Shown here: positions 10,490-21,800 of the stretch, piece by piece
Numbering within the stretch: position 1 is the stretch's first letter
How the letters are laid out: each line of letters starts with the position of its first letter
Assembly (NCBI GenBank): GCA_963576475.1
Contig: OY754982.1
Coordinates: 12,612,546-12,676,545 of the forward strand
Source: Molanna angustata
Taxonomy: Eukaryota; Arthropoda; Insecta; Trichoptera; Molannidae
Reading direction: 5' to 3'
DNA length: 64,000 nucleotides
Program-made: the position numbers and the translations under genes
Notes under the pieces: generated by a model
Database searches by the model: none
What the model was told of the DNA's origin: nothing
Seen by the model: only the letters and a program-made list of their open reading frames with translations

Positions 10490-11515
10490 GAGAGATTTAG
10501 GAATGATGGAATAAAAAAACGATTATATTCTAAATTATTATTTATTTTCGTTTCATTCAAAAGTGATTACCCAAAAAATAATACTGGCTATGGCAGAACG
10601 CATTTTTAAATCTTATTCAAACCGTTTATTGATTTATTTATTTAAAATAAATAATTAAAGTCTTTTTTCAAATGAGATTTACTCGAGTTCATTGGAAAAG
10701 ATTCATACAAAAATAATAATATGATATTCTGAATTCAATATTCCGTATAATTTAAACTTATAATCAATGTCTTTTATATATTTCGATTCCCCAAAAAAGA
10801 GCGATGATAAAGCTCGAAATTCTTTTGATTTCTTTTTTATTCCAAAATAAGAATTTGAATCCTCCCGTCGAAAAAGAACAAAAGGCTCATAGGTTAGTCA
10901 TAAATTTCGCTGTGGCAAATTTTTCCAAATCTCTTCGACTTTTCATTTTAATTCAAGAAGAACTTCCTTCGTGAGGCTCGCATTATAGCCCCTTTTGAGA
11001 ATAGAAATCCAATTTCGAAAATCCCCTTTTCATTGGAATATTGTAGATATCTCAAAATGTCGACGTGGTGTATATTTACTCTCATATAATATAACGTAGG
11101 TATTATACATTTGAAGATGCTCACCACCGTTACCCAGAATACGGAACATTTTTACATACATATTTTTTTATTTATTATTCAATAAAACAATTATATTACA
11201 ATTATTTGAATTTCTACACTGTTTTTTTTAATGCTTGTGCTGAGAAAAAGTGTACATATAGAAGGATTCAATTACATAAAAACTTTATGACACACGAAAT
11301 ATATAATATCAGCAATATTATAACAATACAAAAAACAACATCAAAACAATAAATTAATTTATATCCCATGATTCTGTTTACTTACCCTTTTATTATTGTT
11401 TTACTATAAAGCGTTTTTTTTAATTGAGTTACCTAGCTGTTCATGATTTGACTCTTATATTCGTTGGAAGTTTGTTGAAAAAATGTTCTGCCATGTATGT
11501 GTAATGTAGATATAG
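10490..11515. other. AT-rich region, nothing recognised
   Basis: No supported gene; only short homopolymer runs. Confidence 0.4.
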
Positions 11516-11518
11516 ATG

Positions 11519-11695
11519 GGTCGATGGCAGAGCGGTTACATTTCATTCACCTATAGCACTCTTTACAGGGTGAATTGCCTTAAACTAAACTATAGCACAA
11601 GCATTTATGCTTTCTTTAGGGAACGTAGGAAAATGTATATAATGTACTTGTTTAACGGGGACGTATTCATTTTTTGTTAAAAAAAAAAGGTGCTG
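11519..11695 (+). mobile_element. SINE S1 copy 1, head deleted
   Basis: GGTCGATGGCAGAGCGGTTA (box A) passes directly to TTCATTCACCTATAGCAC, so box B is missing by a deletion. The tail has GGGAACGTAGGAAAATGTAT and TGTACTTGTTTAACGGGGAC. Confidence 0.7.
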
Positions 11696-11730
11696 CGCAA
11701 ATGATGTGTTTGATTTCGGATATGGGTATT

Positions 11731-11938
11731 TTTTTTTTAAATTAATATGTCCTTGTTAAACAAGTACATATACATCTTCCTACGTTCCCTAAAATAAGCA
11801 AATAAATGCTTGTGCTATAGGTGAACGAAATCGGTCGAGGCAGGATTCGAAGTCGCGACCACTGAATTACTAATAAATTAAAATTACAAAGATACTGAAT
11901 TACTAGCCTAGCGCGCTAACCGCTCTGCCATCGACCAA
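11731..11938 (-). mobile_element. SINE S1 copy 2
   Basis: This is the reverse-orientation S1: tail ATGTCCTTGTTAAACAAGTA, then box B region (GAGGCAGGATTCGAAGTCGC) and box A region (GCGCTAACCGCTCTGCCATC). Between them an extra stretch duplicates the ACTGAATTACTA phrase (11,861-11,871 and 11,895-11,905). It faces copy 1 tail to tail. Confidence 0.75.
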
Positions 11939-12237
11939 TTTATATTTGTTTCTGGTACAGTTTTCTGATATACACAAGTGACATTCGAGTTCTTTTGCAC
12001 TTTTAATTTATAGATACATCTATAATATTGCAATTTTAATTTAAAGATACACTTTAAACTCGTTGGACTTGTACTATGTACCAAAATCTTTCATGTGAAA
12101 GTAATTTGTCTTTGGGGCTAAACCGCTTTACCACGTACCGGGTTTAAAACCGTCGCAAAAAAATGGTTACAAACACATTGAGAGGCAGTTCTTATTTTGT
12201 TTTCTTTAGTGTACTGGTACTTATGTATCTACACTGA
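11939..12237. other. Unassigned spacer between SINEs
   Basis: No feature seen. Confidence 0.4.
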
Positions 12238-12750
12238 GATTTTTTTTTATTTATTTATTACTTCTCCAGCAACCAACAGGTACCTACTTTGTCAAATATT
12301 AATTTAACACGCACCCATCAACAAGTTGCCACATTACGATATGGATCGTCTCACTTAAAAAAATGTATTTTCACTGAGAATCGATCCAGGGGCGTGCCTA
12401 GAACCTTCGGACAAGGCAAACCCTGAAAGGAAATTGGGAGATGTCGAAAATTTAATGTTTTTTTAGCATCGTTGTTCATTTGAGAGGCCATAAGAATATT
12501 TTAAAATCACATGCCAAAATAATATTTACATTTGTGGCCCTGTCGAGCATCGTATCTACAAACGGTTCAATTTTCTATCTTGTAGTATGGTTTCAATAAA
12601 ACACAAAAAAATACTAGGTCTTGAATTTCTTAACATAAAATTCATAGGCAAGCCAAGATTTTGAGCTTCTATGAGCAATTCCGCTACTGAATCGATCCCG
12701 GGACCTTTGGATCAGCATCTAACCTAACCAACTGAGCCACGAAGGCCGAC
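12238..12750 (-). mobile_element. SINE S2 copy 2, interrupted by a hAT-type MITE
   Basis: The tail (CAACCAACAGGTACCTACTT, TTAACACGCACCCATCAACA) and the tRNA-like head (GATCCCGGGACCTTTGGATC, CCAACTGAGCCACGAA) match copy 1. They are separated by a 303-bp insertion described separately. Confidence 0.75.
12387..12689. mobile_element. hAT-type MITE, 303 bp, 8-bp target duplication
   Basis: It is flanked by AATCGATC at 12,379-12,386 and 12,690-12,697, an exact 8-bp duplication. The ends begin CAGGGGCGTGCC and, on the other strand, CAGTAGCGGAAT; the CAG(T/G)GGCG-like ends and 8-bp duplication are the known signature of hAT elements. No transposase is present, so it was moved in trans. Confidence 0.75.
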
Positions 12751-12754
12751 AATG

Positions 12755-13105
12755 AAAAATAAACAAACAAATTATATTTATATAACTTAAAGTCAAAAAT
12801 ATTTTATTATTCATTTTATTAATTTCGTTTATCATAATTTCTACATGATTAAAAAGTTTAATCATGTAGTGACCATTTCAAATATTGAAAAAATAAACAG
12901 ATTAATTATTATCAATCATAATGATAAATAATCAACAATAGTGATTTGTGTTGGGTCAAAAAAACCTATGTGGCAAGAGGATTCTATAAAGAATATTTAA
13001 AAAATCTAATATCTTAACCGAGAGTTTTCATTCCGCTGTTTGATCGGACTTGCCCCTTTGCATTAGCAAAAAATATCTATAGGTATATTCAACATATATT
13101 AAATA
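12755..13105. other. AT-rich region, nothing recognised
   Basis: No feature seen apart from a short CTACATGATTAAAAAG hairpin near 12,845-12,870. Confidence 0.4.
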
Positions 13106-13109
13106 CTAA

Positions 13110-13230
13110 GATTGGTCGTCAATGGAATTATATTCCAGTGGATGCAAGTTCTAATCCTGTCTCGACCGATTTATGTAATTTACCTTATTCTACAAGCATG
13201 TACATACGCTTAGTTAAGAGATGGATAAAT
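13110..13230 (+). mobile_element. SINE S1 relic
   Basis: CCAGTGGATGCAAGTTCTAA followed by TCCTGTCTCGACCGATTT matches the box B half of S1 with several substitutions; the tail (CAAGCATGTACATACGCTTA) is decayed. Confidence 0.55.
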
Positions 13231-13789
13231 ATTTTCTTGTTTCTTCTTCTTGCTTTTAAAATAATGGCCTTCACTATTAGATGTTTGGTTTTGTTTAAAA
13301 AAATATATATTCGTACAAATACGACACAAAAACTGAAATATGTCGTATTGTATTTGCGATGCTCTTTGAGTAACACATAAAAATATTTGATTTGATTTGG
13401 GTAGCATATGATTCATATTAACTACACCAACATCTACTAGTCTCTTTCTATAAATAAAAATTGCGTCAGAGATTGGATTTATGACAGGTACCTACTATGG
13501 CAGACATTAGGACCTGGTTAATCTATTTTGTGTGAGCCCATACATATGTTTGCTGAGGTAATGATTGTGAGTGCAGAAAGTTGCGATCGTGTACCTATTT
13601 AGTGTGAAACGGGAACAATAACCTGGTTCATAATTGCATATAATTGAAAATAAAAATTATAAACTGCTAGCCCTAGAACAGGATTTCCTAATTGGGCAGC
13701 AGTAATCTAATTATTGTTGTCATTATATGGTGTGATAAAACGTAAATAAATAAAATAAATATGTTTTTGTAACTATATTTGTCTCTCAT

Positions 13790-13970
13790 CCCCAAACACT
13801 TTCCCTCACCATCGTTCTTCTGTGTCAACCACGCGCCACTAGAATCATTATGTCAACTGTCGCTCGAAATCCTTTCTAACAATCTGTATAAATTATCATC
13901 TAAAAGTTTATCATCATTCAAATCGAATCAATGCTTTCAACCCTATCTCAATCTGTTAACCAGTTAATTG
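13790..13970 (+). pseudogene. Possible LINE reverse-transcriptase C-terminal relic
   Basis: A short frame ending at 13,967 has a proline- and leucine-rich run followed by KSLSSFKSN, reminiscent of the end of LINE ORF2 where an FK motif precedes the stop. There is no catalytic motif and the frame upstream is closed. It could equally be chance. Confidence 0.25.
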
Positions 13971-13984
13971 AATAACTAAGTATT

Positions 13985-14262
13985 GGCTTTTTGAACTGAC
14001 ACTACATTTACTAAAAGTTTTGTCATAAAAGTAATATTCAATTCAATATAATATTGATTATATTCTTTGTTAGTAGGTACCTCAAATTATAATTGAATAC
14101 TTTGCAATGTGCAAAAATACATATTTTCTCTTGGTTAGGTTATTTTTGAAAATACCATGGAGTGGAGAAGTTAACAGGCGCTTAGTAGATACATATTTGA
14201 CACTCTTGTTTACTTTTAACTGACATCCAAAAACGGAGAATGTTATCGATTTGACGTGAACT
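13985..14262. other. AT-rich region, nothing recognised
   Basis: No feature seen. Confidence 0.4.
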
Positions 14263-14425
14263 TTTTTGTGAACTTCTCTACACTAATAAATGGAATAGTG
14301 GAGATTCATGATTTCACAATTTTTAAGTGATTTTTTTTACATCAATTTCTCAACGGGTATAATGTAGAGAGTGCACACTATGAGTTTCGTTGTGATGTGT
14401 TTGTATGTATGGCGTACGGTGTACA
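14263..14425 (-). mobile_element. Right end of the Helentron-like family, reverse
   Basis: Read on the minus strand it matches 26,225-26,383: the GGCGTACGG microsatellite relic, the CACATCACAACGAAACTCAT block, the GCACTCTCTACATTATACCC block and the terminal hairpin region, with many substitutions. No 313-bp array accompanies it. Confidence 0.65.
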
Positions 14426-14594
14426 TGATTTATTTTTGGTTATTTTTTATCAGATTTAGAATTTGATTAATTAATATGAGTAATATTTATTATCTCAATG
14501 AATAAAAATATTTTTCATGGTTGATCTTTTATATTTCCCTTTAACAGTCTATTTGTTCTGAAAATATTTTAATATTTTCATGGCATATTTAATT

Positions 14595-14760
14595 TGTAAT
14601 TTATTCTCAGGCAACTAACACGTAGGTACTATGTCAAATTGGGTGCGTGTTAAATTAATACAACATATATATTTATTTATTACGCACCCATGAACAAGTT
14701 GCCACATGCTAGAGACTTATGATTTATATCGTCTCACATAGCCAGACTAAAAACATAGTT
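14595..14760 (-). mobile_element. SINE S2 copy 3, partial
   Basis: AGGCAACTAACACGTAGGTA and CGCACCCATGAACAAGTTGC match the S2 body. A second inverted GGGTGCGTGTTAAATTAATA (14,640-14,659) makes a small hairpin with TTACGCACCC. The tRNA-like head is absent. Confidence 0.6.
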
Positions 14761-14988
14761 ACTGAAAACAGACTGAAGACTACAAAATCACAAAACATCG
14801 TCATCGTCAAACTACATCGTGACAAAACTACAAAAAACATAAACAACATGGATAAATAACACCGGTTCAAATCATATAAATATTAGGTTTAGTTTGTCGA
14901 TCGACAATTCTTGATAGAACTCCATTGTACGTTGATATGTTATAAAAAATATAAAAATACTTGGTAATTGTTCTATTGTGTTTATTTG

Positions 14989-15029
14989 ATTATTGACGCG
15001 TTTCGTGCAAAGCACATCGTCAGAATAAT
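14989..15029 (-). ncRNA. Hammerhead-ribozyme-like motif, left arm
   Basis: This is the mirror copy of the motif at 15,459-15,499, read on the minus strand: stem I ATTATT, core CTGACGA, a hairpin GTGC-TTT-GCAC, then GAAA, palindrome-forming CGCGT, cleavage triplet GTC, and the other stem I strand AATAAT. Both copies are identical. Confidence 0.6.
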
Positions 15030-15458
15030 GCTCTACAAGACTGAGACTAGTGGTTATATACAAAATTTACATGGCAGGTGTATAAAAATGTTGGTTTTTG
15101 AACGGTTGAAAAGAAGTTATATAATGCAAATGAATCTATACAAATCTATGTTTTAATACAATGAATGTAGTTGGGTCACTGGTTGTAGTCCCCTGTGTCC
15201 ATTAGGCCTGTAACAAAAGGAAACGACAGCAGTAAAATTCGAAAGGTAAATAATATTGTATTTATTGGTTTATTGTTATCTTTTAAGTGTGGTTAAAACC
15301 AATGTATTTCATAGATATTTGGTAGTTATAATTAAAACGTAGATTTGTATAGATTCATTTGCATTATATAACTTCTTTTCAACCGTTCAAAAACCAACAT
15401 TTTTATACACCTGCCATGTAAATTTTGTATATAACCACTAGTCTCAGTCTTGTAGAGC

Positions 15459-15499
15459 ATTATTCTGACGATGTGCTTTGCACGAAACGCGTCAATAAT
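15459..15499 (+). ncRNA. Hammerhead-ribozyme-like motif, right arm
   Basis: Stem I strand ATTATT (15,459-15,464) precedes CTGACGA (15,465-15,471). One extra T follows, then stem II GTGC/GCAC with a TTT loop (15,473-15,483), GAAA (15,484-15,487), CGC and the GTC cleavage triplet (15,491-15,493), and the second stem I strand AATAAT (15,494-15,499). Stem III would be the palindrome ACGCGT (15,487-15,492), too short to fold alone, so activity would need a dimer. That is the known arrangement for type I hammerheads of Penelope-like elements. The extra T after the core is a deviation. Confidence 0.6.
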
Positions 15500-15594
15500 C
15501 AAATAAACACAATAGAACAATTACCAAGTATTTTTATATTTTTTATAACATATCAACGTCATATAAATATCATAATTACGCCTAATCAAATTTA

Positions 15595-16190
15595 TTTTTA
15601 TTTATTTATTCATTCTCACAATACATGCATACATATAAATTGATCAACAACTCCCCACTAGGTATTACCTGTTCTGGGGCTGCTGTTAGGTAAATTACAT
15701 TATCGTCAATTTGAATATATACAGAAATATAATTTACGTATCATAAATATAAACACAAAATACAAAACAAATAAAACAACATAATTTATAAGTACAACAT
15801 AATTTTTAAAAAGCAACTTAATTATTTAAAAACATCAAAAGATTCACATTATGAACTCACACAAAAAAAAAAACAACCAAATATAATAATAAATTGTAGT
15901 AAGACATATTAGGGGTCGGAGGCTATGGGTGAATACTCTCCTCTGCATAGTGTCTGCCTTTTACTAATAGGTAGCTATTCATTTATTTTAGTTTTAAAGG
16001 AATGACTATTTTTGTCTCTTTGATTCCTTTATCGAGTTTGTTGAAAGTTCTAGGAGCAATGATTCTAAAGTCTCTGTCCAAACGAGGTTTTCGTTATAGG
16101 CACAAAGAAGTTAAGATCATTTGCTTGCCTAGTGAAACGCGTTTGTTGGATTCTACTATACAGAGTTATATTTTTTGGAAATAATAATAT
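15595..16190 (-). pseudogene. LINE ORF2 C-terminus and 3' tail relic
   Basis: On the minus strand, from 16,168 down, a frame reads TRFTRQANDLNFFVPITKTS and then, after one frameshift, RDFRIIAPRTFNKLDKGIKE up to a stop near 15,985. This is the pattern at the end of many insect LINE reverse transcriptases, in which a THxTR-like start, a VP..KT phrase and a 'WNxLP' counterpart precede the stop. A 3' UTR of about 390 bp follows and ends in an AATAAATAAATAAAAATAAA-like tail at about 15,595. The 5' part is missing. Confidence 0.65.
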
Positions 16191-16369
16191 ATAATTAACT
16201 TTCACATTGTTTTCTCAATAACAATTTTATATATTATTTGATTCATGAACTTTACACACAATGAACTATTTATGTCACACAACTGATCAAATGAATACCT
16301 CGGCACAGGACTTCCTAGTGAGGTGTGTTCATTGTACCCTCGCAATTACACACTTATCTATAACTCACA

Positions 16370-16480
16370 TACACACACACACACTTATGTAATTAAATAC
16401 TGTGTCTCCGCTTGGAATCAAACTCAGGACATGGCTCAGAAGTCGGATATCTAAGGCCGACAATATGGCCCAAGATTCAG
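16370..16480 (-). mobile_element. Decayed tRNA-derived SINE head
   Basis: On the minus strand a box-B-like GAGTTTGATTCC lies near 16,420 and a GCCTTAGATATCCGACT stretch upstream of it, similar in layout to S2. Preceded on the plus strand by an (AC)n run at 16,371-16,386. Confidence 0.4.
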
Positions 16481-16484
16481 ACGA

Positions 16485-17600
16485 GAACGCATCAAATTAA
16501 TTCAGATCTTTCCTTTAAATATTTAGCGAACGAGATGTTCTCGTTTGTACTGCCTCTCAAAATGTGCGTGTTTCTTTTAAAATGGTCTCAAATATTAAAG
16601 GCTCCAAGAACACTCTCATTGTCTTTCGTCTTCCGTTTCCCTACACTTTTTATGCCATCTCTTGCTTCTTGTTGAATAACAAAAGAATGAATCCTGCGTG
16701 AAGCGAGATACTTAGATCAAGTTTGTTTCACATACTGGAGAAAAGCGAGACGCGTAAAAATCCACTGCATACATAATACATTTAAGCTCAAGTGAAAGGA
16801 TTATCTTACACGTCTACGCCTTTCTCTTGTCCTTTTGTTTTTTTTTTCTTCTATTTTTTTTTCATCTGTTTGATCCATAGTTTATGACTTTATTTTTATT
16901 TTTTATTTGTTGGTAAATTCACTGAATATATTTCATAACATTGTGCATATAAACTTTTAAATATAAATGCATTCCAATTAAGAATTTACGCGTGAAATAT
17001 AACATATTTTATGTTTGGAATAAAAAGTATTAACAAATGAAATATACATAACTAAACAATAAAGTAAGCGAGATGATAAATAAATTTTATTTTTATATAA
17101 AAAATAAATCGTAATGAATTGAAAAATTAAGATGCAAATATTTCACAACTTACGTAGGGAATATCACCACGTATAAACGTTGTAAAAATCTGAGTTACGA
17201 TGCAGTTAATGTTCAACTGTATTTCGTCCATTGTTTTGATCGCAACTCAACAGCACGAAGTTCTTTAATTTTTTTTTAAATTTTTATCTAGACAATTTTT
17301 AACACAGCATCACAATTTTCCCTATAAGTTGACTTAACATTTTTCTCTTCGGCGCGGCGTATGATTTAAAAGACAAATTTATCGGCACAGCGATATTTCC
17401 TTTGATGTATCCCCTTTCGATTTTTAAAGAGATACCTTATAATTCCTTGATATATGGACCAGGTGATTAGTGATGTGCGCTGTAACACCAACTATATTAT
17501 TTTTCAAAGAATGTGTATGTTCTTTTGAAAATAATATATACACTTCAAACACCTTCTAAATTATGCGAAAAATTGTGCTATTTAGAGGAAATTGAAAATG
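16485..17600. other. AT-rich region, nothing recognised
   Basis: No supported gene. Purine-rich stretches at 16,560-16,700 have no recognisable motif. Confidence 0.4.
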
Positions 17601-17695
17601 GTCGAAGCAGGGTTGGTTTCGAACTCTTTATCACTAGATAACTAATCCAGTGCAATGCCCAGTTTTCCACCGAGCCATCTTAATATCCACCCACT
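17600..17695 (-). mobile_element. tRNA-derived SINE head relic
   Basis: On the minus strand GATGGCTCGGTGGAAAACTG serves as box A and GAGTTCGAAACCAACC as box B, with tRNA-like spacing. Body not recognised. Confidence 0.45.
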
Positions 17696-17699
17696 GACA

Positions 17700-18310
17700 C
17701 TAAAAAAATATGTTTTTAGTTTAAATCTTTCGGAAATGTTTTCATTGTCAATATTGAATAATTCATGACAATCATTGTCAAAAAAGCCTTGTTTTATCAT
17801 GAACAATATTATTTTCTTTTCTGTGTATCAATTTACTATTAAATTACACAAAACGATCATACTGTGAATGAAAAACATCTTTAAATAACCAAAATAAGAT
17901 AATATTTTACATAATTATTTTGGCAAACCCTATATAAAAATAAATAGATAGTTATTTAAACATTTTTTATTTTAGAGACAAGCGATAATTTTTTTTCTCA
18001 CAAAACACATTAATTTAAGACAGTACGTACCTATCTCTTTATTACTTGCATTATTTAAAATGAAAAAAAATATTTAACAATCGGATCGGGTGGCACGAGA
18101 AATTCACAGGTGTTTTTCTGAATCGTAATTATTGATGACACGTATAAAGAAGAGGAACATTTTCGATGAAAAGAAAAGAAAAAAAACTTGGAATTTTCTT
18201 TTTCATTATTTACATTCATTTTTTGCAGTAGGCAGTTATTTTTCAAAGACGTCGATCTTAGAATTGAAGCGATTTTGCGTCGTCGTCTATACACACACTC
18301 TCATCTCTCA
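17700..18310. other. AT-rich region, nothing recognised
   Basis: No feature seen. Confidence 0.4.
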
Positions 18311-18316
18311 TACACA

Positions 18317-18360
18317 AACGAGTGTGTTGTGGCCAGCGCTAAACTCTCCGCACATTCCAC
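18317..18360 (+). repeat. Left-end motif of the Helentron-like family
   Basis: ACGAGTGTGTTGTGGCCAGC followed by GCTAAACTCTCCGCAC matches 18,768-18,803. No array follows this copy. Confidence 0.55.
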
Positions 18361-18537
18361 GATTAAAAAAAACAAACTGACAAACATTTTATTAGAATTA
18401 ATATAGACATTATTTACTCTTTGTTCAATAGTTCATAAATACCCAAATAAATATAAAAACCAGAACATTCAGTCGATAATACAGTAAATGTCCTTATTCG
18501 AATTGTATACAATGGATGACAAAAGCTAAATACTTAC

Positions 18538-18718
18538 TTAACGTGTCCGGATATACATAATTATTAGGCCTTTCCAGTCCAATACGTTGCAGTAGCAATT
18601 GCCACGTTATTTTATATAACCGAGTCTTCCTCGTTATATCCCTGTACCATGTTTTGGCAGACGAGAAGATGCTTATCATCTTGGATCTCCCCGTAATCAC
18701 ATGATACATTTTCTTGTC
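18538..18718 (-). CDS. Candidate internal coding exon, product not recognised
   Basis: On the minus strand a T-rich tract ends in AG at 18,720-18,719, and an open stretch of 60 codons plus one base runs to a strong donor, GTAAGTAT, at 18,537. The length, 181 bp, is typical of an internal exon, and it would be phase 0 at the start and phase 1 at the end. An in-frame stop lies just upstream in the intron, as expected for an exon. The peptide starts DKKMYHVITGRSK, continues with SSAKTWYRDITRKTRLYK and ends near NNYVYPDTL; it is rich in basic and aromatic residues, with no transmembrane segment. Composition is clearly less AT-rich than the flanks. I do not recognise the family. The left end of the 313-bp array element begins 50 bp into the upstream intron. 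It could be chance, but both splice sites and the open frame together make a real exon more likely. Confidence 0.5.
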
Positions 18719-18814
18719 CTATAAAACCAATACCAATACCAACGCTAATACCAAAAACACAAGGAAAACGAGTGGGTTGTGGCCAACACTAAACTCTCCA
18801 CACCACAAATATTG

Positions 18815-21800
18815 ACAATGAAATATTTTATTCATTCTAAATTTTACTACCAGGAATATAAATTTTCTAACGATAGTATATTTTCATGTTAAGATAGACA
18901 AACTATTAATGCCGTATAGTGAAGAATGCTTATGTTGTATGAAATATTTTAAAAAAAGCAGATAAATTTTGATTTAAAGAACGCGAGAGCATTTTCAAAA
19001 TTTTGACACGTGATATCATATGAAGATTTTTTTGTTATTTATGGAAAGCTAATCAGTTCTATGTTCAAGCTCTTTACATTATAACATGAAATCAAATTAC
19101 TGAACGTTTCCATACATAGAAATTTATCTAATTTCATTTTTATTCATACTAAATGTTACTATCAGGAATATAAATTTTCTTCCGATAGTATATTTTTATG
19201 TTAAGATAGACAAACTATTAATGCAGTATAGTGAAGAATGCTTATTTTGTATGAAATATTTTTAAAAAAGCACATAAATTTTGTTTTAAAGAACGCAAGA
19301 GTATTTTCCAAATTTTGACAGGTGATATCATATGAAGAATTTTTTTGTTATTTATGGAAAGCTAATCAGTTCTATGTTCAAGCTCTTTACATTATAACAT
19401 GAAATCAAATTACTGAACTTTTCCATACATAGAAATTTATCTAATTACATTTTTATTCATACTAAATGTTACTACCAGGAATATAAATTTTCTTCCGATA
19501 GTATATTTTTATGTTAAGATAAACAAACTATTAATGCAGTATAGTGAAGAATGCTTAGGTTGTATGAAATATTTTAAAAAAAGCAGATAAATTTTGATTT
19601 AAAGAACGCGAGAGCATTTTCAAAATTTTGACACGTGATATCATATGAAGATTTTTTTGTTATTTATGGAAAGCTGATCAGTTCTATGTTCAAGCTCTTT
19701 ACATTATAACATGAAATCAAATTACTGAACGTTTCCATACATAGAAATTTATCTAATTACATTTTTATTCATACTAAATGTTACTATCAGGAATATAAAT
19801 TTTCTTCCGATAGTATATTTTTATGTTAAGATAGACAAACTATTAATGCAGTATAGTGAAGAATGCTTATGTTGTATGAAATATTTTTAAAAAAGCAGAT
19901 AAATTTTGTTTTAAAGAACGCAAGAGTATTTTCCAAATTTTGACAGGTGATATCATATGAAGAATTTTTTTGTTATTTATGGAAAGCTAATCAGTTCTAT
20001 GTTCAAGCTCTTTACATTATAACATGAAATCAAATTACTGAACGTTTCCATACATAGAAATTTATCTAATTACATTTTTATTCATACTAAATGTTACTAT
20101 CAGGAATATAAATTTTCTTCCGATAGTATATTTTTATGTTAAGATAGACAAACTATTAATGCAGTATAGTGAAGAATGCTTATGTTGTATGAAATATTTT
20201 TAAAAAAGCAGATAAATTTTGTTTTAAAGAACGCAAGAGTATTTTCCAAATTTTGACACGTGATATCATATGAAGAATTTTTTTGTTATTTATGGAAAGC
20301 TAATCAGTTCTATGTTCAAGCTCTTTACATTATAACATGAAATCAAATTACTGAACTTTTCCATACATAGAAATTTATCTAATTACATTTTTATTCATAC
20401 TAAATGTTACTACCAGGAATATAAATTTTCTTCCGATAGTATATTTTTATGTTAAGATAAACAAACTATTAATGCAGTATAGTGAAGAATGCTTATGTTG
20501 TATGAAATATTTTTAAAAAAGCAGATAAATTTTGATTTAAAGAACGCGAGAGCATTTTCATAATTTTGACACGTGATATCATATGAAGATTTTTTTGTTA
20601 TTTATGGAAAGCTAATCAGTTCTATGTTCAAGCTCTTTACATTATAACATGAAATCAAATTACTGAACGTTTCCATACATAGAAATTTATCTAATTACAT
20701 TTTTATTCATACTAAATGTTACTATCAGGAATATAAATTTTCTTCCGATAGTATATTTTTATGTTAAGATAGACAAACTATTAATGCAGTATAGGGAAGA
20801 ATGCTTATGTTGTATGAAATATTTTAAAAAAAGCACATAAATTTTGTTCTAAATAACGCGAGAGCATTTTCCAAATTTTGACAGGTGATATCATATGAAG
20901 ATTTTTTTTGTTATTTATGGAAAGCTATTCAGTTCTATGTTCAAGCTCTTTACATTATAACATGAAATCAAATGACTGAACTTTTCCATACATAGAAATT
21001 TATCTAATTACATTTTTATTCATACTAAATGTTACTATCAGGAATGTAAATTTTCTTCCGATAGTATATTTTTATGTTAAGATAAACAAACTATTAATGC
21101 AGTATAGTGAAGAATGCTTATGTTGTATGAAATATTTTAAAAAAAGCAGATAAATTTTGTTCTAAAGAACGCGAGAGCATTTTCCAAATTTTGACAGGTG
21201 ATATCATATGAAGATTTTTTTTGTTGTTTATGGAAAGCTAATCAGTTCTATGTTCAAGCTTTTTACATTATAACATGAAATCAAATTACTGAACTTTTCC
21301 ATACATAGAAATTTATCTAATTACATTTTTATTCATACTAAACGTTACTATCAGGAATATAAATTTTCTTCCGATAGTATATTTTTATGTTAAGATAAAC
21401 AAACTATTAATGCAGTATAGTGAAGAATGCTTATGTTGTATTAAATATTTAAAAAAAAGCAGATAAATTTTGTTCTAAAGAACGCGAGAGCATTTTCCAA
21501 ATTTTGACAGGTGATATCATATGAAGATTTTTTTTGTTATTTATGGAAAGCTAATCAGTTCTATGTTCAAGCTCTTTACATTATAACATGAAATCAAATT
21601 ACTGAACTTTTCCATACATAGAAATTTATCTTATTACATTTTTATTCATACTAAATGTTACTATCAGGAATATAAATTTTCTTCCGATAGTATATTTTTA
21701 TGTTAAGATAAACAAACTATTAATGCAGTATAGTGAAGAATGCTTATGTTGTATGAAATATTTTAAAAAAAGCAGATAAATTTTGTTTTAAAGAACGCGA

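Larger units (their letters stand above)
14872..15570. mobile_element. Penelope-like non-autonomous insertion with inverted hammerhead-bearing arms
   Basis: A 12-bp direct repeat, TCATATAAATAT, flanks the element (14,872-14,883 and 15,559-15,570). Inside are two inverted arms of 228 bp (14,930-15,157 and 15,331-15,558) that differ at about one position, a 173-bp centre, and a 46-bp extension present only on the left (14,884-14,929). Penelope-like retroelements are known for terminal repeats in direct or inverted order, an extra short segment on one side, variable target duplications, and hammerhead ribozymes within the repeats. No reverse transcriptase or GIY-YIG domain is present, so it would depend on another element. 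Confidence 0.65.

Noticed and set aside
14872..15570. An ordinary DNA-transposon MITE
   Set aside because: The arms do not reach both target repeats symmetrically (46-bp one-sided extension), the 12-bp duplication is unusual for common MITEs, and each arm has a hammerhead layout.
18055..18294. A 79-codon minus-strand frame rich in basic and F/S residues
   Set aside because: No splice sites or motif; it overlaps simple AT-rich sequence.
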